This document shows, piece by piece, positions 1-6,475 of a stretch of DNA of 6,475 nt (within the stretch, counting starts at the first letter, position 1; the number at the start of each line of letters is the position of its first letter). Position numbers and translations under genes: made by a program. This DNA is from Lachnospiraceae bacterium. GTDB taxonomy: Bacteria; Bacillota_A; Clostridia; Lachnospirales; Lachnospiraceae. The stretch lies in the NCBI GenBank assembly GCA_017435025.1, contig JAFSFU010000134.1, forward strand, positions 1 through 6,475. Reading direction: 5' to 3'. The notes beneath the pieces were generated by a model, which worked only from the letters and a program-made list of their open reading frames with translations, was not told the DNA's origin and did no database searches.

Positions 1-561
1 ATACTGGATCGCACCGTCGGTCTGAATCAGAGATGCGCCTTCCACAGCAGCGACAAATAACTTGCTCTGCTTCATCACCTCGTCCGCCGATACACTCTTG
101 GATTCACCTGCGATCTTTGTAAAGTTCTCACCTACAAGATACCCCTTTGTGATACCATCAGAAACAGTTGTTACATCCAGTGCGGAAACCTGAATGGCAC
201 TCTCATCATCCGGATACTGCTCCATAAATGTCATATACGTTTCTGCATCCTGAAAATCGATCAGAAGCTTTGCAACGCCGTCTGCCATCGTACATTCTTT
301 GACGGTTGCTGCTGCTTCCTCACCGGATGCACCTACAGAATCATTGAACTCTGCAAGCATTTCTTCTGCGAAAGCCTTTAATTCCTCAGCACTGTAGTAG
401 TCGTTCTCATACGTTTCCACAGTCGCACTGGTAACAATGCCTTCGCTTGTAATATACAGACTGGACTCAGTCGGAGCAAACACCTGCTCAGCCCCCGCGC
501 CGGAACAGCCTGTAAGAATGGCCATCGAGACAGCCATGATCCATGCACATCTGTTTTTCAT
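1..561 (-). CDS. Putative lipoprotein, unknown function (3' end beyond window)
   Basis: The frame is open from an ATG at 561 down to the window edge, giving 187 residues with no stop, so the C-terminus is missing. The N-terminus is a lipoprotein signal peptide: K2 and R4, a hydrophobic stretch at about residues 6-17, then the lipobox LTGC with the lipidated Cys at 19. The mature protein should sit on the outer face of the cytoplasmic membrane after processing by Lgt and signal peptidase II. After a short Gly/Ala-rich spacer the chain is acidic (many Glu and Asp) and looks like a soluble alpha/beta domain, starting near residue 33 with a strand-like segment (SLYITSEGIVTSATVETY) followed by a helix (SAEELKAFAEEMLAEFN). 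I do not recognise a named family. It starts 28 bases after the recO stop, so it is probably cotranscribed. The start is supported by a GGGG-type ribosome site 5 bases upstream and by the signal peptide beginning there. Lipoprotein identity is fairly sure; the function is unknown. Confidence 0.85.
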   Translation of the reverse strand, partial: MKNRCAWIMAVSMAILTGCSGAGAEQVFAPTESSLYITSEGIVTSATVETYENDYYSAEELKAFAEEMLAEFNDSVGASGEEAAATVKECTMADGVAKLLIDFQDAETYMTFMEQYPDDESAIQVSALDVTTVSDGITKGYLVGENFTKIAGESKSVSADEVMKQSKLFVAAVEGASLIQTDGAIQY

Positions 562-566
562 ATGTT

Positions 567-571
567 CCCCT
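567..571 (-). promoter_or_regulatory. Ribosome binding site of the lipoprotein gene
   Basis: On the minus strand the bases before the ATG at 561 read AAGGGGAACAT, with AGGGG 5 bases from the start. It is a weaker match to the anti-Shine-Dalgarno sequence than the AGGAGG-like sites of era and the DUF218 gene. It lies 6 bases past a small hairpin at the recO stop codon, so the hairpin should not block it directly. Confidence 0.55.
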
Positions 572-577
572 TATTTC

Positions 578-591
578 AGGGCTTTCGCCCT
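578..591 (-). other. Short GAAA-tetraloop hairpin at the recO stop codon
   Basis: The minus strand reads AGGGC-GAAA-GCCCT, a perfect 5-base-pair stem closed by a GNRA tetraloop. Its 5' arm includes the last two bases of the recO TAG stop. No U-tract follows (the next bases are GAAATAAGGGG), so it does not look like a rho-independent terminator. It could mark an RNA-processing or stability point between recO and the lipoprotein gene, or be chance. The inverted repeat is seen directly; the role is unknown. Confidence 0.45.
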
Positions 592-1258
592 ATCGCTTCT
601 CCCTATGATTATCCACAAGAACATCCAAAATGTCAAGCGAATGAAACGGTTTATCTACAAATCTGCGTTTATTGTCTTCCACACAGTGGATAAATTCTGC
701 GAGAATTTCTTCACTGACATTGAATGTGTACAATTTTTCAATGGAAGAGTATAACACATACTCCCAGGTATATCTGGTCGTATCCCTGCAGTTTCCTCTC
801 GGCAGATCAAAGTATTCGCCGTTTAACTGCATCAGTTTCAGTTCAAAGACCGGTCTGATCAGCGCATTGGGAATATTATCTTTCAAAAGCGCCCGAAGCG
901 ACTGGTAAAGAAGCTTCAGCTCGTTTACAGCCTCCACGTTTTCTCTTCCGTAATAATCCGCAAATTCAAGAAAGTACGATCCGTAACAGGCCGCCTCCAT
1001 ATCAACCGCAATCTCACGAAAGTAATTGGTTACTTCCGCGCTCGCCAGTGTGTATGCTTCCTTCCCTTCATATAACGTAAACTTTCCAAACACAAAAGGA
1101 GCGGAACATGCCATCAGACTGTTACCCGGACGTCTGGCACCTCTGGCAAAAGCAGTGATCTTTCCGCGCTCACAAGTCAGGATGACCAGACGTCTGTCGT
1201 ATTCTCCAACCGGAGATGCTTTCAAAACCATACCGGTCACACTCACCTGTTCCCTCAT
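590..1258 (-). CDS. recO: DNA repair protein RecO, short form without zinc finger
   Basis: RecO is a cytoplasmic recombination mediator. With RecR (and RecF) it loads RecA onto SSB-coated single-stranded DNA at gaps, and it can anneal complementary strands. The 222-residue protein has the expected order: an N-terminal OB-fold at about residues 1-80, with the typical opening (VTGMVLKASPVGEYDRRLVI) and RGKITAFARGARRP at 31-44, then an all-helical C-terminal half with ELKLMQLNGEY at 139-149 and SSIEKLYTF at 171-179. Many Gram-positive RecO proteins carry a four-cysteine zinc finger after the helix that precedes 'NGEY'; here that place holds only a short loop with one Cys (157), and the chain is about 20-30 residues shorter than usual. 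The start is supported by AAAGGAA at 1264-1270, five bases upstream. It follows era after 53 bases, a common pairing, and is probably in the same operon. Identification is firm. Confidence 0.93.
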   Translation of the reverse strand: MREQVSVTGMVLKASPVGEYDRRLVILTCERGKITAFARGARRPGNSLMACSAPFVFGKFTLYEGKEAYTLASAEVTNYFREIAVDMEAACYGSYFLEFADYYGRENVEAVNELKLLYQSLRALLKDNIPNALIRPVFELKLMQLNGEYFDLPRGNCRDTTRYTWEYVLYSSIEKLYTFNVSEEILAEFIHCVEDNKRRFVDKPFHSLDILDVLVDNHREKR

Positions 1259-1296
1259 CTTCGTTCCTTTCTACGCACATTCAGCATTTATCTTGC

Positions 1297-1321
1297 AGAT
1301 ATCCGGGAATCTTAGATATCT
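1297..1321 (-). other. AT-rich inverted repeat across the era stop codon
   Basis: Two 7-base arms, AGATATC and GATATCT, flank an 11-base loop that contains the era TAA stop. The stem is AT-rich, no U-tract follows, and GATATC is itself a palindrome, so the arms also form a direct repeat. It may be an intercistronic RNA fold between era and recO, but a chance match is quite possible. Confidence 0.25.
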
Positions 1322-2217
1322 TTCGGATTATATCCGTAATTCTTCATATACAGTTCACTGTCACGCCATTCTTTGCGAACCTTCACCCACAGCTGCAGAT
1401 TCACTTTCGCATCCATCAGATTTTCAATCTCGATTCGTGCAGAAGTTCCGATTCGTTTCAGCATGGAGCCGCCTTTGCCGATGATAATGCCCTTATGAGA
1501 TTCGCGCTCACAGATGATCGTCGCCTCAATATCAAAGATTCCATTGTCGCGCTCCGTCATCTTTTCGATCGTAACTGCGATTCCGTGAGGAATCTCATCC
1601 GACATCATGCGAAGTGCCTTCTCACGGATCAGCTCTGCTGCAATCTGTCGCATTGGCTGATCAGTCACAGTATCCTCATCGTAATACTGCGGGCCCTCCG
1701 GAAGATACTGGAAGATCGTATGGATCAATGTATCAGTATTATTCTTTCTCAATGCAGAAACCGGAATAATATCCTTAAAACGATATGCATCCTTATACGT
1801 TTCAATGGTCTTTAAAATATCTTCCTTCTTTACAGTATCAATCTTGTTGATAACCAGGATCACCGGTGTCTTTACACGATTCAGACTCTTTAAAACCTGC
1901 TGCTCGCTGGCACCGATATAATTTCCCGGCTCCACCAGCCACAGGATCACATCAACTTCTTTCAAGGTGTGCTCCGCCACACTTACCATATACTCACCAA
2001 GCTTATTTTTCGCTTTGTGAATACCCGGAGTATCCAGGAAAATAATCTGACCGCGCTCATCGGTGTAGACCGTCTGGATCCGGTTTCTTGTGGTCTGCGG
2101 TTTTTCAGATGTGATCGCGATCTTCTGTCCGATCAGATGGTTCATCAATGTAGACTTACCAACGTTCGGACGTCCGATCAATGTCACGAAACCGGACTTA
2201 TATTTTTTCTTACTCAT
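1312..2217 (-). CDS. era: GTPase Era (ribosome assembly, 16S rRNA binding)
   Basis: Era is an essential GTPase that binds the 3' end of 16S rRNA and the 30S precursor, and so helps final maturation of the small subunit. The 301-residue protein is of normal family length. The GTPase domain shows all G motifs: P-loop GRPNVGKS at 15-22, switch I with EKPQTTRNR at 38-46, DTPG at 62-65, NKID at 124-127 and SAL at 154-156. The C-terminal KH domain has the IIIGKGGSMLKRIG segment at 244-257 and the family's typical KVNLQLWVKVRKEWR stretch at 271-285. The frame stays open upstream to an ATG at 2358, but the ATG at 2217 is chosen because it has a strong GGAGGAG site, gives the normal N-terminus (MSKKKYKSGFVTLIGRP), and the extra 47 residues would overlap the peptidase gene. 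The start overlaps that gene's last 8 bases, suggesting translational coupling. Identification is very sure. Confidence 0.97.
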   Translation of the reverse strand: MSKKKYKSGFVTLIGRPNVGKSTLMNHLIGQKIAITSEKPQTTRNRIQTVYTDERGQIIFLDTPGIHKAKNKLGEYMVSVAEHTLKEVDVILWLVEPGNYIGASEQQVLKSLNRVKTPVILVINKIDTVKKEDILKTIETYKDAYRFKDIIPVSALRKNNTDTLIHTIFQYLPEGPQYYDEDTVTDQPMRQIAAELIREKALRMMSDEIPHGIAVTIEKMTERDNGIFDIEATIICERESHKGIIIGKGGSMLKRIGTSARIEIENLMDAKVNLQLWVKVRKEWRDSELYMKNYGYNPKDI

Positions 2218-5164
2218 GCTCTCCTCCGTTTGCAGCACTGCCAAATAACGGGCGAATCTCGCCGAACATTTCGCTGTCTGCTTTGATCTTATCCTCATTA
2301 CCGATAACACATACAGCATCTGTCTCAAGAATCTTTCGTACAATGCCTGCCAGTGCACGGATATCCTCTTTTGTCACTGTGAGAATCTCTTCTCTCTCTT
2401 TTTTCAGCATTTCATCTGTCACACCGGAATACCAAGCAGAAAGACCGCGAGATCCCTTTAAAGACGGACTTAACGGCGCATCAATATCGCTGATGGTGCC
2501 GATCACATACTTGGTCATGTCACGCTCATCCACATCGAAATTCTCCAGATATTCCGGAATTCCCATATAGATGTCATCGCTTTCCTTTACATTCGGATCA
2601 CGGTAGGAAACAAAGTATCCCTCTCCGGAACGTCCCACACCGCTCATGCATCCATAAGCTCCGCCTTTCACGCGAAGATTCAGCCACAGATAATCATAGC
2701 TTAAGATCACCTTCAGTGTACGGAGCGCACCTGTGTATGCATACTCGCTGCCTGCAAATGTGCCGCATCGGGCAACATAATTGACCTGCGAGGAAGAAGT
2801 AAATCCTTCATTTTTATTTCCCTTCGGAGCAGTGAACGAATAAACCGTTCCATCTCCTGCCGGAAGATTGACAGCTAAATGCTTCATTGCCTCAGGGAGA
2901 TAGGAATATCCCTCTTCATCAGCTGTATAGCTGACCGTCATATTTTCTACCGTAAGAAGCTGTCTCATTACACGTTTTAAACCTGCAATGATCTCATCCT
3001 TCTTTTTATCAAAATCGCGAACCCAGCCTTCCACACACTGGAAATAAGCCAGACCGCTAGTCATATCATTAAAATAAGAACTATCAGAGAAATAAGAAGT
3101 TGCTCTTGCCACTGCGATGGTGTGGCCGGAGCCCATTAACTTCATCTGTCCCTTAGATTTTACCTCGTTGAGAATCTCGCGAAGGCGCTTTTCATCGTCC
3201 AGCTTTGTCTCCGTAAAAATTTCTGACAGGATCTCAAATCCAACGCCCAGTTTTTCATATAAAACTCTCACATTGGCTGAGAACACGCTGGTAAATCCGT
3301 TTGTCCGCACATCCGGATATGTGGTCACGGAAAATCCGATTCCGCCGGTATTCAGGAAAATCTCGTTGCTGAGATCACTGTAGGTATGACGCTCAGTATC
3401 CACATATCCGAGCACGGATTTCAAAAGTGCCACATACGGAATATCCTCCATCGCCACACGGTTGATGTTGAACAGTACCTTCAGATAGCCGATCCCTGCA
3501 GTGAACAGATCATGGCGTACCACAGTTATACCATCGATTTTTGTCTCTTCGAAGATCAGTTTCGCCGGTTCTCTTCCGATATCCTCACGGCTCAACATCG
3601 GAATCTTCTCCAGATCTTCCTTGGAAGACGGCGTATCCTGATAGAGTTTCAGCTCCTCTGTCTGACGGATGATCGCATCAATCTCCTCATCTGACAGACT
3701 CTCTTTGTATTCTTTCAGTTTCTTCGCAGTCTCCGCATCCATTTCCGCAGTCATGTTGCGTTTTGGACTGGCGATCACAACCGTCTCATACGGGTTATCC
3801 AGAAGATATTTGCGAATCAGACCCTCAAAATACCCCTCATCAACACCGGCTTTTAAAGCTGCAAATGTCTCTTCATATTCCAGATGCATCATCGGATCGC
3901 CGCCGTAAAGCCAGCTGTCTAAACACTGAAGACCATACATCAATCCCTTCGGTGCAGAACCAAAATCAGCCTCTCGATAATGGAACTCAAAATAGTTGAT
4001 TCCGGCACGGATACTCTTATTGTCCAGTCCATCTGCCAGCTTTCTCAATGTTCCTTTTACAACTGCCAGAAATTCACCCTTCTGCTCCTTATTGGCATTC
4101 TTCGAGATAACAGAAAAATACGGCTGAAGGATTCCACTCTCATAACCGCCCATGATATCGTCACCGATCTCTGCATCCAGAAGTGCCTGCTTCAACGGAG
4201 CACCCGGTGCATCCAGCAGCACGTACTCCAATACCTGGAATGCAATGTATTCTTTCGGTGAAAGTTCATTGCCGGCAGATGTATTCAGAGACAGGTAGGT
4301 TGCATGTTCCAGATCTTCATTTTCAGATACCGGGTAGAAAATCTCTTTTTCCACCGGTGCTTCAAACGCTTTCTGAATCTGAATCTCTGAATCAATATCC
4401 ATCCTCTCATAGTTGGAAAGATACTCTTTATCCAGCCAGTCCAACTTCTCCGCCATATCCATATCGCCATACAGATACAGATAGCTGTTGGATGGATGAT
4501 AATATTTTTTATAGAATGCAAGATATTTCTCATATGTCAGATTCGGAATCTCCTCCGGATCACCACCGGATTCAAAACCATAACAGGTATCCGGGAACAT
4601 TTCCGCCTTGATCACACGGTCAAGGACACTCTCCGGAGAGGAGAATGCTCCCTTCATTTCATTATAAACAACACCGTTGTAAGTCAGTTCTCCCTCTGAA
4701 TCTTCCAATTCATAGTGCCAGCCTTCCTGCATGAAGATCTTTTCTTCTTTATCGATGTTCGGATTCAGCACGGCGTCCATATAAACATCCATCAGGTTCT
4801 GGAAGTCTGCATCGTTACAGCTTGCAATCGGATATACCGTCTTATCCGGATAAGTCATCGCATTTAGAAATGTGTTCAAAGAACCCTTTACTAACTCCAC
4901 AAACGGATCTTTCACCGGGAATTTCTTTGAACCGCAGAGCACACTGTGCTCAATGATGTGCGGAACACCGGTGCTGTCCTCCGGCGGGGTACGAAAACCG
5001 ACAAAAAACACTTTGTTTTCGTCTTCTGCACTCATCAGAAAGACCTTTGCTCCGGTCTTCTTATGCTCCAGAATATATCCGATGGAGTTTAATTCATGGA
5101 TCTCCCGCTCCTCCACCAGCTGATAAGCAGAAAGTCTGCTCAGTTTTTCAGTTTGATTCAGCAT
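2210..5164 (-). CDS. M16C (PreP-like) zinc metallopeptidase, insulinase family
   Basis: This 984-residue protein matches the presequence-protease branch (M16C) of the insulinase/pitrilysin family, in which two halves form a closed chamber that degrades peptides rather than folded proteins. The inverted zinc motif HIIEH is at 69-73 (zinc ligands H69 and H73, catalytic E72). The third ligand is probably E169 in YNEMKGAFSS, 96 residues after H73, a spacing typical of PreP. In the C-terminal half, RVKGGAYG at 831-838 supplies the conserved Arg (831) and Tyr (837) that complete the active site in PreP. A charged helical linker at about 470-540 fits the M16C-associated region. There is no signal peptide or membrane segment, so it is likely cytoplasmic and probably recycles peptides; the substrate is inferred only from family. 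The start has AGAGGAA (in 5171-5178) 6 bases upstream and lies 18 bases after the DUF218 stop; the end overlaps era. All key residues are present, so it should be active. Confidence 0.95.
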   Translation of the reverse strand: MLNQTEKLSRLSAYQLVEEREIHELNSIGYILEHKKTGAKVFLMSAEDENKVFFVGFRTPPEDSTGVPHIIEHSVLCGSKKFPVKDPFVELVKGSLNTFLNAMTYPDKTVYPIASCNDADFQNLMDVYMDAVLNPNIDKEEKIFMQEGWHYELEDSEGELTYNGVVYNEMKGAFSSPESVLDRVIKAEMFPDTCYGFESGGDPEEIPNLTYEKYLAFYKKYYHPSNSYLYLYGDMDMAEKLDWLDKEYLSNYERMDIDSEIQIQKAFEAPVEKEIFYPVSENEDLEHATYLSLNTSAGNELSPKEYIAFQVLEYVLLDAPGAPLKQALLDAEIGDDIMGGYESGILQPYFSVISKNANKEQKGEFLAVVKGTLRKLADGLDNKSIRAGINYFEFHYREADFGSAPKGLMYGLQCLDSWLYGGDPMMHLEYEETFAALKAGVDEGYFEGLIRKYLLDNPYETVVIASPKRNMTAEMDAETAKKLKEYKESLSDEEIDAIIRQTEELKLYQDTPSSKEDLEKIPMLSREDIGREPAKLIFEETKIDGITVVRHDLFTAGIGYLKVLFNINRVAMEDIPYVALLKSVLGYVDTERHTYSDLSNEIFLNTGGIGFSVTTYPDVRTNGFTSVFSANVRVLYEKLGVGFEILSEIFTETKLDDEKRLREILNEVKSKGQMKLMGSGHTIAVARATSYFSDSSYFNDMTSGLAYFQCVEGWVRDFDKKKDEIIAGLKRVMRQLLTVENMTVSYTADEEGYSYLPEAMKHLAVNLPAGDGTVYSFTAPKGNKNEGFTSSSQVNYVARCGTFAGSEYAYTGALRTLKVILSYDYLWLNLRVKGGAYGCMSGVGRSGEGYFVSYRDPNVKESDDIYMGIPEYLENFDVDERDMTKYVIGTISDIDAPLSPSLKGSRGLSAWYSGVTDEMLKKEREEILTVTKEDIRALAGIVRKILETDAVCVIGNEDKIKADSEMFGEIRPLFGSAANGGEHE
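2221..2227 (-). promoter_or_regulatory. era ribosome binding site inside the peptidase gene
   Basis: The minus strand reads GGAGGAG, then AGC, then the era ATG at 2217. These bases also code for the Gly-Gly-Glu near the C-terminus of the upstream peptidase, whose TAA at 2212-2210 falls within ATGAGTAA. The site decides the era start over the longer open frame and fits start-stop translational coupling. Confidence 0.8.
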
Positions 5165-5182
5165 TTAAAATTCCTCTCTAAA

Positions 5183-6004
5183 TTACATATTTCCCACAAA
5201 GGAATCTTTTAAGATCGCAAAACACTCACGCACACAAAAATGCAGGAACATAACCGGATCTGTCTTAGCTGCAATACCGGTCACATTCTGTATTCCGATT
5301 TCTTTGGCAATGGATTTTGCACGAAATACATGGAAATTACTGGTAATGATTCCTACACGAATCGTCACCTCTTCATCCGGAGGTACCAGATATCCGGATT
5401 GAGCCATCAGATTTTTGATCCATGCCCGACGGTTCACTTCTCGGTTGTCGATCATCGATTTACTATAAATCAGATTCTCGTACGTATTGGTGGACCGTTC
5501 TTCCCTCATCATCTGATGCTCCGGAACTCCCTTCTCTTTCAGGTAGTTGTACATCAGACTGGCTTCCGATACATCCTCTCCCGGACACTGTCCGCCGGAA
5601 AGTACAAAAACTGTATTGGGATGCACCTTAGAATACTCGAATGCCCTGTCCAATCGATACTGAAGGGTCTTATTGATCGTCTTACCATTTACCTGAGAAC
5701 CCAAAACTACCACATAGTCTGCACTGTGCTTTTGAAGTGAGATAATATGAAATCCCATCAATACTTCAATAAAAACAAATACCGTGAACAAGGCAGCTAC
5801 GATCGTCACAACTGAAACTTCCAAACGCAGAGGAATCCGTTCCCGAATCAGAGGATAATAACGCATCACCAGACTCATAACCGCCAGAACTGCCGCCAGG
5901 ATGACCCAGATGATCGAAAACGATGTCCCTGCTCCGGCGTACAACACAATCACGCCGTAATAAACCAGACATAAAAAACTTAAAACACCGAACACAACGG
6001 TCAT
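5183..6004 (-). CDS. DUF218/YdcF-family membrane protein
   Basis: The 273-residue protein has three hydrophobic helices at about 3-23, 29-48 and 63-86, followed by a DUF218 domain at about 95-265. DUF218 landmarks are visible: DYVVVLGSQV at 96-105, VLSGGQ at 134-139, ERSTNTYENL at 169-178 and ITSNFHVFRAK at 220-230, with VRECFAILKD near the end. The loop between helices 2 and 3 is rich in Arg, which by the positive-inside rule places it in the cytoplasm and the DUF218 domain outside the cell. Relatives such as SanA and ElyC in enterobacteria affect envelope integrity, but no reaction is established for this form, so an envelope role is inference. The start is well supported by AGGAGG at 6012-6017, seven bases upstream. 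It lies 42 bases after the U32 gene and 18 before the M16C gene, in the same presumed operon. Family assignment is strong; the function is open. Confidence 0.9.
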   Translation of the reverse strand: MTVVFGVLSFLCLVYYGVIVLYAGAGTSFSIIWVILAAVLAVMSLVMRYYPLIRERIPLRLEVSVVTIVAALFTVFVFIEVLMGFHIISLQKHSADYVVVLGSQVNGKTINKTLQYRLDRAFEYSKVHPNTVFVLSGGQCPGEDVSEASLMYNYLKEKGVPEHQMMREERSTNTYENLIYSKSMIDNREVNRRAWIKNLMAQSGYLVPPDEEVTIRVGIITSNFHVFRAKSIAKEIGIQNVTGIAAKTDPVMFLHFCVRECFAILKDSFVGNM

Positions 6005-6046
6005 CGCTTCGCCTCCTCTCCTGTACCGGCATATCTGCCGTCCTGA

Positions 6047-6475
6047 TTATTCTTCTTCCTTTTTTCTTAGAATATCATACTTGTCCGCGGTCTCGCTCAA
6101 GTCGATATAAAGCTGCTGCTTCGGATGCGGAGCACTCTCCTGGCTCACGCCCTCCTCTGTATAAATGCCACGAACCAGAGCAGAAACATTTCTTCCGTCC
6201 GGCTTCATGATCTCAATAGTCTCACCAACAGAGAATTTATTTTTCTGCTCGATCTTCGCAAATCCTCTCTCGTCATTGCATTCCACAGTGCCCAGATACA
6301 CATAATTCTTTACATAGGTATTACTGTCGTAAATCTGGGTATTGCTGTCCGGTTTACCAAAGTAAAAACCTGTTGTAAACTCACGGTATGTGCATTTTCC
6401 GATTTCTTCTTTGTACCATTCCATATTGGCATAGTATTTTTCCGGACTTTCCATATAATCATCGATGGCCTTACG
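6047..6475 (-). CDS. U32-family protein, C-terminal part (N-terminus beyond window)
   Basis: The frame is open from the window edge to a TAA at 6049-6047, leaving the last 142 residues; the N-terminal catalytic part is outside. The visible part is the family's C-terminal region. It begins with RKAIDDYMESPEKYY, the usual helix before YREFTTGFYFGKP (about fragment residues 30-42). A small beta-barrel domain follows, with YVKNYVYLGTV, KIEQKNKFSVGETIEIMKP (about 74-92) and the late HPKQQLYIDL (about 117-126). U32 proteins are annotated as collagenase-like peptidases, but characterised members TrhP (tRNA wobble uridine hydroxylation, using prephenate) and RlhA (23S rRNA cytidine hydroxylation) act on RNA. 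A TrhP-like role is the better guess here, but the deciding N-terminal part is not visible. An in-frame ATG at 6454 is internal, because the family's conserved helix continues upstream of it. The next gene starts 42 bases downstream, so it is probably the same operon. Family call is firm, exact role uncertain. Confidence 0.88.
   Translation of the reverse strand, partial: RKAIDDYMESPEKYYANMEWYKEEIGKCTYREFTTGFYFGKPDSNTQIYDSNTYVKNYVYLGTVECNDERGFAKIEQKNKFSVGETIEIMKPDGRNVSALVRGIYTEEGVSQESAPHPKQQLYIDLSETADKYDILRKKEEE

Noticed and set aside
437..754. 105-codon plus-strand frame across the lipoprotein-recO junction
   Set aside because: It overlaps two supported minus-strand genes and has no domain or convincing start context.
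1324..1336. CGGAT-TAT-ATCCG palindrome near the 3' end of era
   Set aside because: It has a 5-base stem with a 3-base loop inside coding sequence, no U-tract and a plausible codon explanation, so it is treated as chance.
1216..1815. 199-codon open frame on the plus strand opposite era and the recO start
   Set aside because: It is antisense to two clearly identified genes, its protein shows no recognisable domain, and its composition (many His, Ile, Arg, Leu) is that of an antisense shadow.
2201..2210. A-rich run in the first era codons as a possible slippage site
   Set aside because: The run codes for the Lys-rich N-terminus usual in Era proteins, and no alternative frame continues from it usefully.
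2218..2358. Upstream extension of era by 47 codons to an ATG at 2358
   Set aside because: The extra residues do not resemble Era, fall wholly inside the M16C gene in another frame, and the ATG at 2217 has a strong GGAGGAG site and gives the normal Era N-terminus.
4285..4533. 82-codon minus-strand frame within the peptidase gene
   Set aside because: It lies wholly inside the M16C coding region in another frame and has low-complexity Ile/Trp/Arg composition, typical of a shadow.
1..6475. Search for a defence system, mobile element, CRISPR array, tRNA or riboswitch
   Set aside because: No transposase, integrase, repeat-spacer pattern, cloverleaf or long leader was seen; coding sequence fills almost the whole window with gaps of at most 53 bases.

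Overview
All six genes lie on the minus strand, tightly packed and read from high to low coordinates, with gaps of 18 to 53 bases and one 8-base overlap. This looks like one transcription unit, or the middle of one. The moderate GC content, purine-rich Shine-Dalgarno sites and protein flavour (Era, RecO, M16C peptidase, U32 protein, DUF218 protein) suggest a Firmicute, most likely an anaerobic gut clostridium of the Lachnospiraceae type. This placement is inferred from protein resemblance and no search was run.

In transcription order the layout is: (1) the C-terminal end of a U32-family protein of the TrhP/RlhA RNA-hydroxylation type, 6475-6047, cut by the window edge; (2) a membrane-anchored DUF218/YdcF-like protein, 6004-5183; (3) a full-length PreP-type M16C zinc metallopeptidase of 984 residues, 5164-2210; (4) the ribosome-assembly GTPase Era, 2217-1312, whose start overlaps the peptidase stop by 8 bases; (5) the recombination mediator RecO, 1258-590, a short form without the cysteine zinc finger seen in many Gram-positive RecO proteins; (6) an unrecognised lipoprotein, 561-1, cut by the other edge.

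The cluster mixes RNA modification and ribosome maturation (U32, Era), peptide degradation (M16C), DNA repair (RecO) and envelope functions (DUF218, lipoprotein). Era next to RecO is a common arrangement in bacteria. The other genes look like a lineage-specific housekeeping operon and not a mobile or defence island. I saw no tRNA, rRNA, CRISPR array, transposase, phage gene or rho-independent terminator. No stretch above 60 bases lacks a gene.

I found no clearly new biological system. The points most worth a second look are the reduced RecO, the uncharacterised lipoprotein behind it, the coupled peptidase-Era junction, and two small hairpins placed exactly at the era and recO stop codons.
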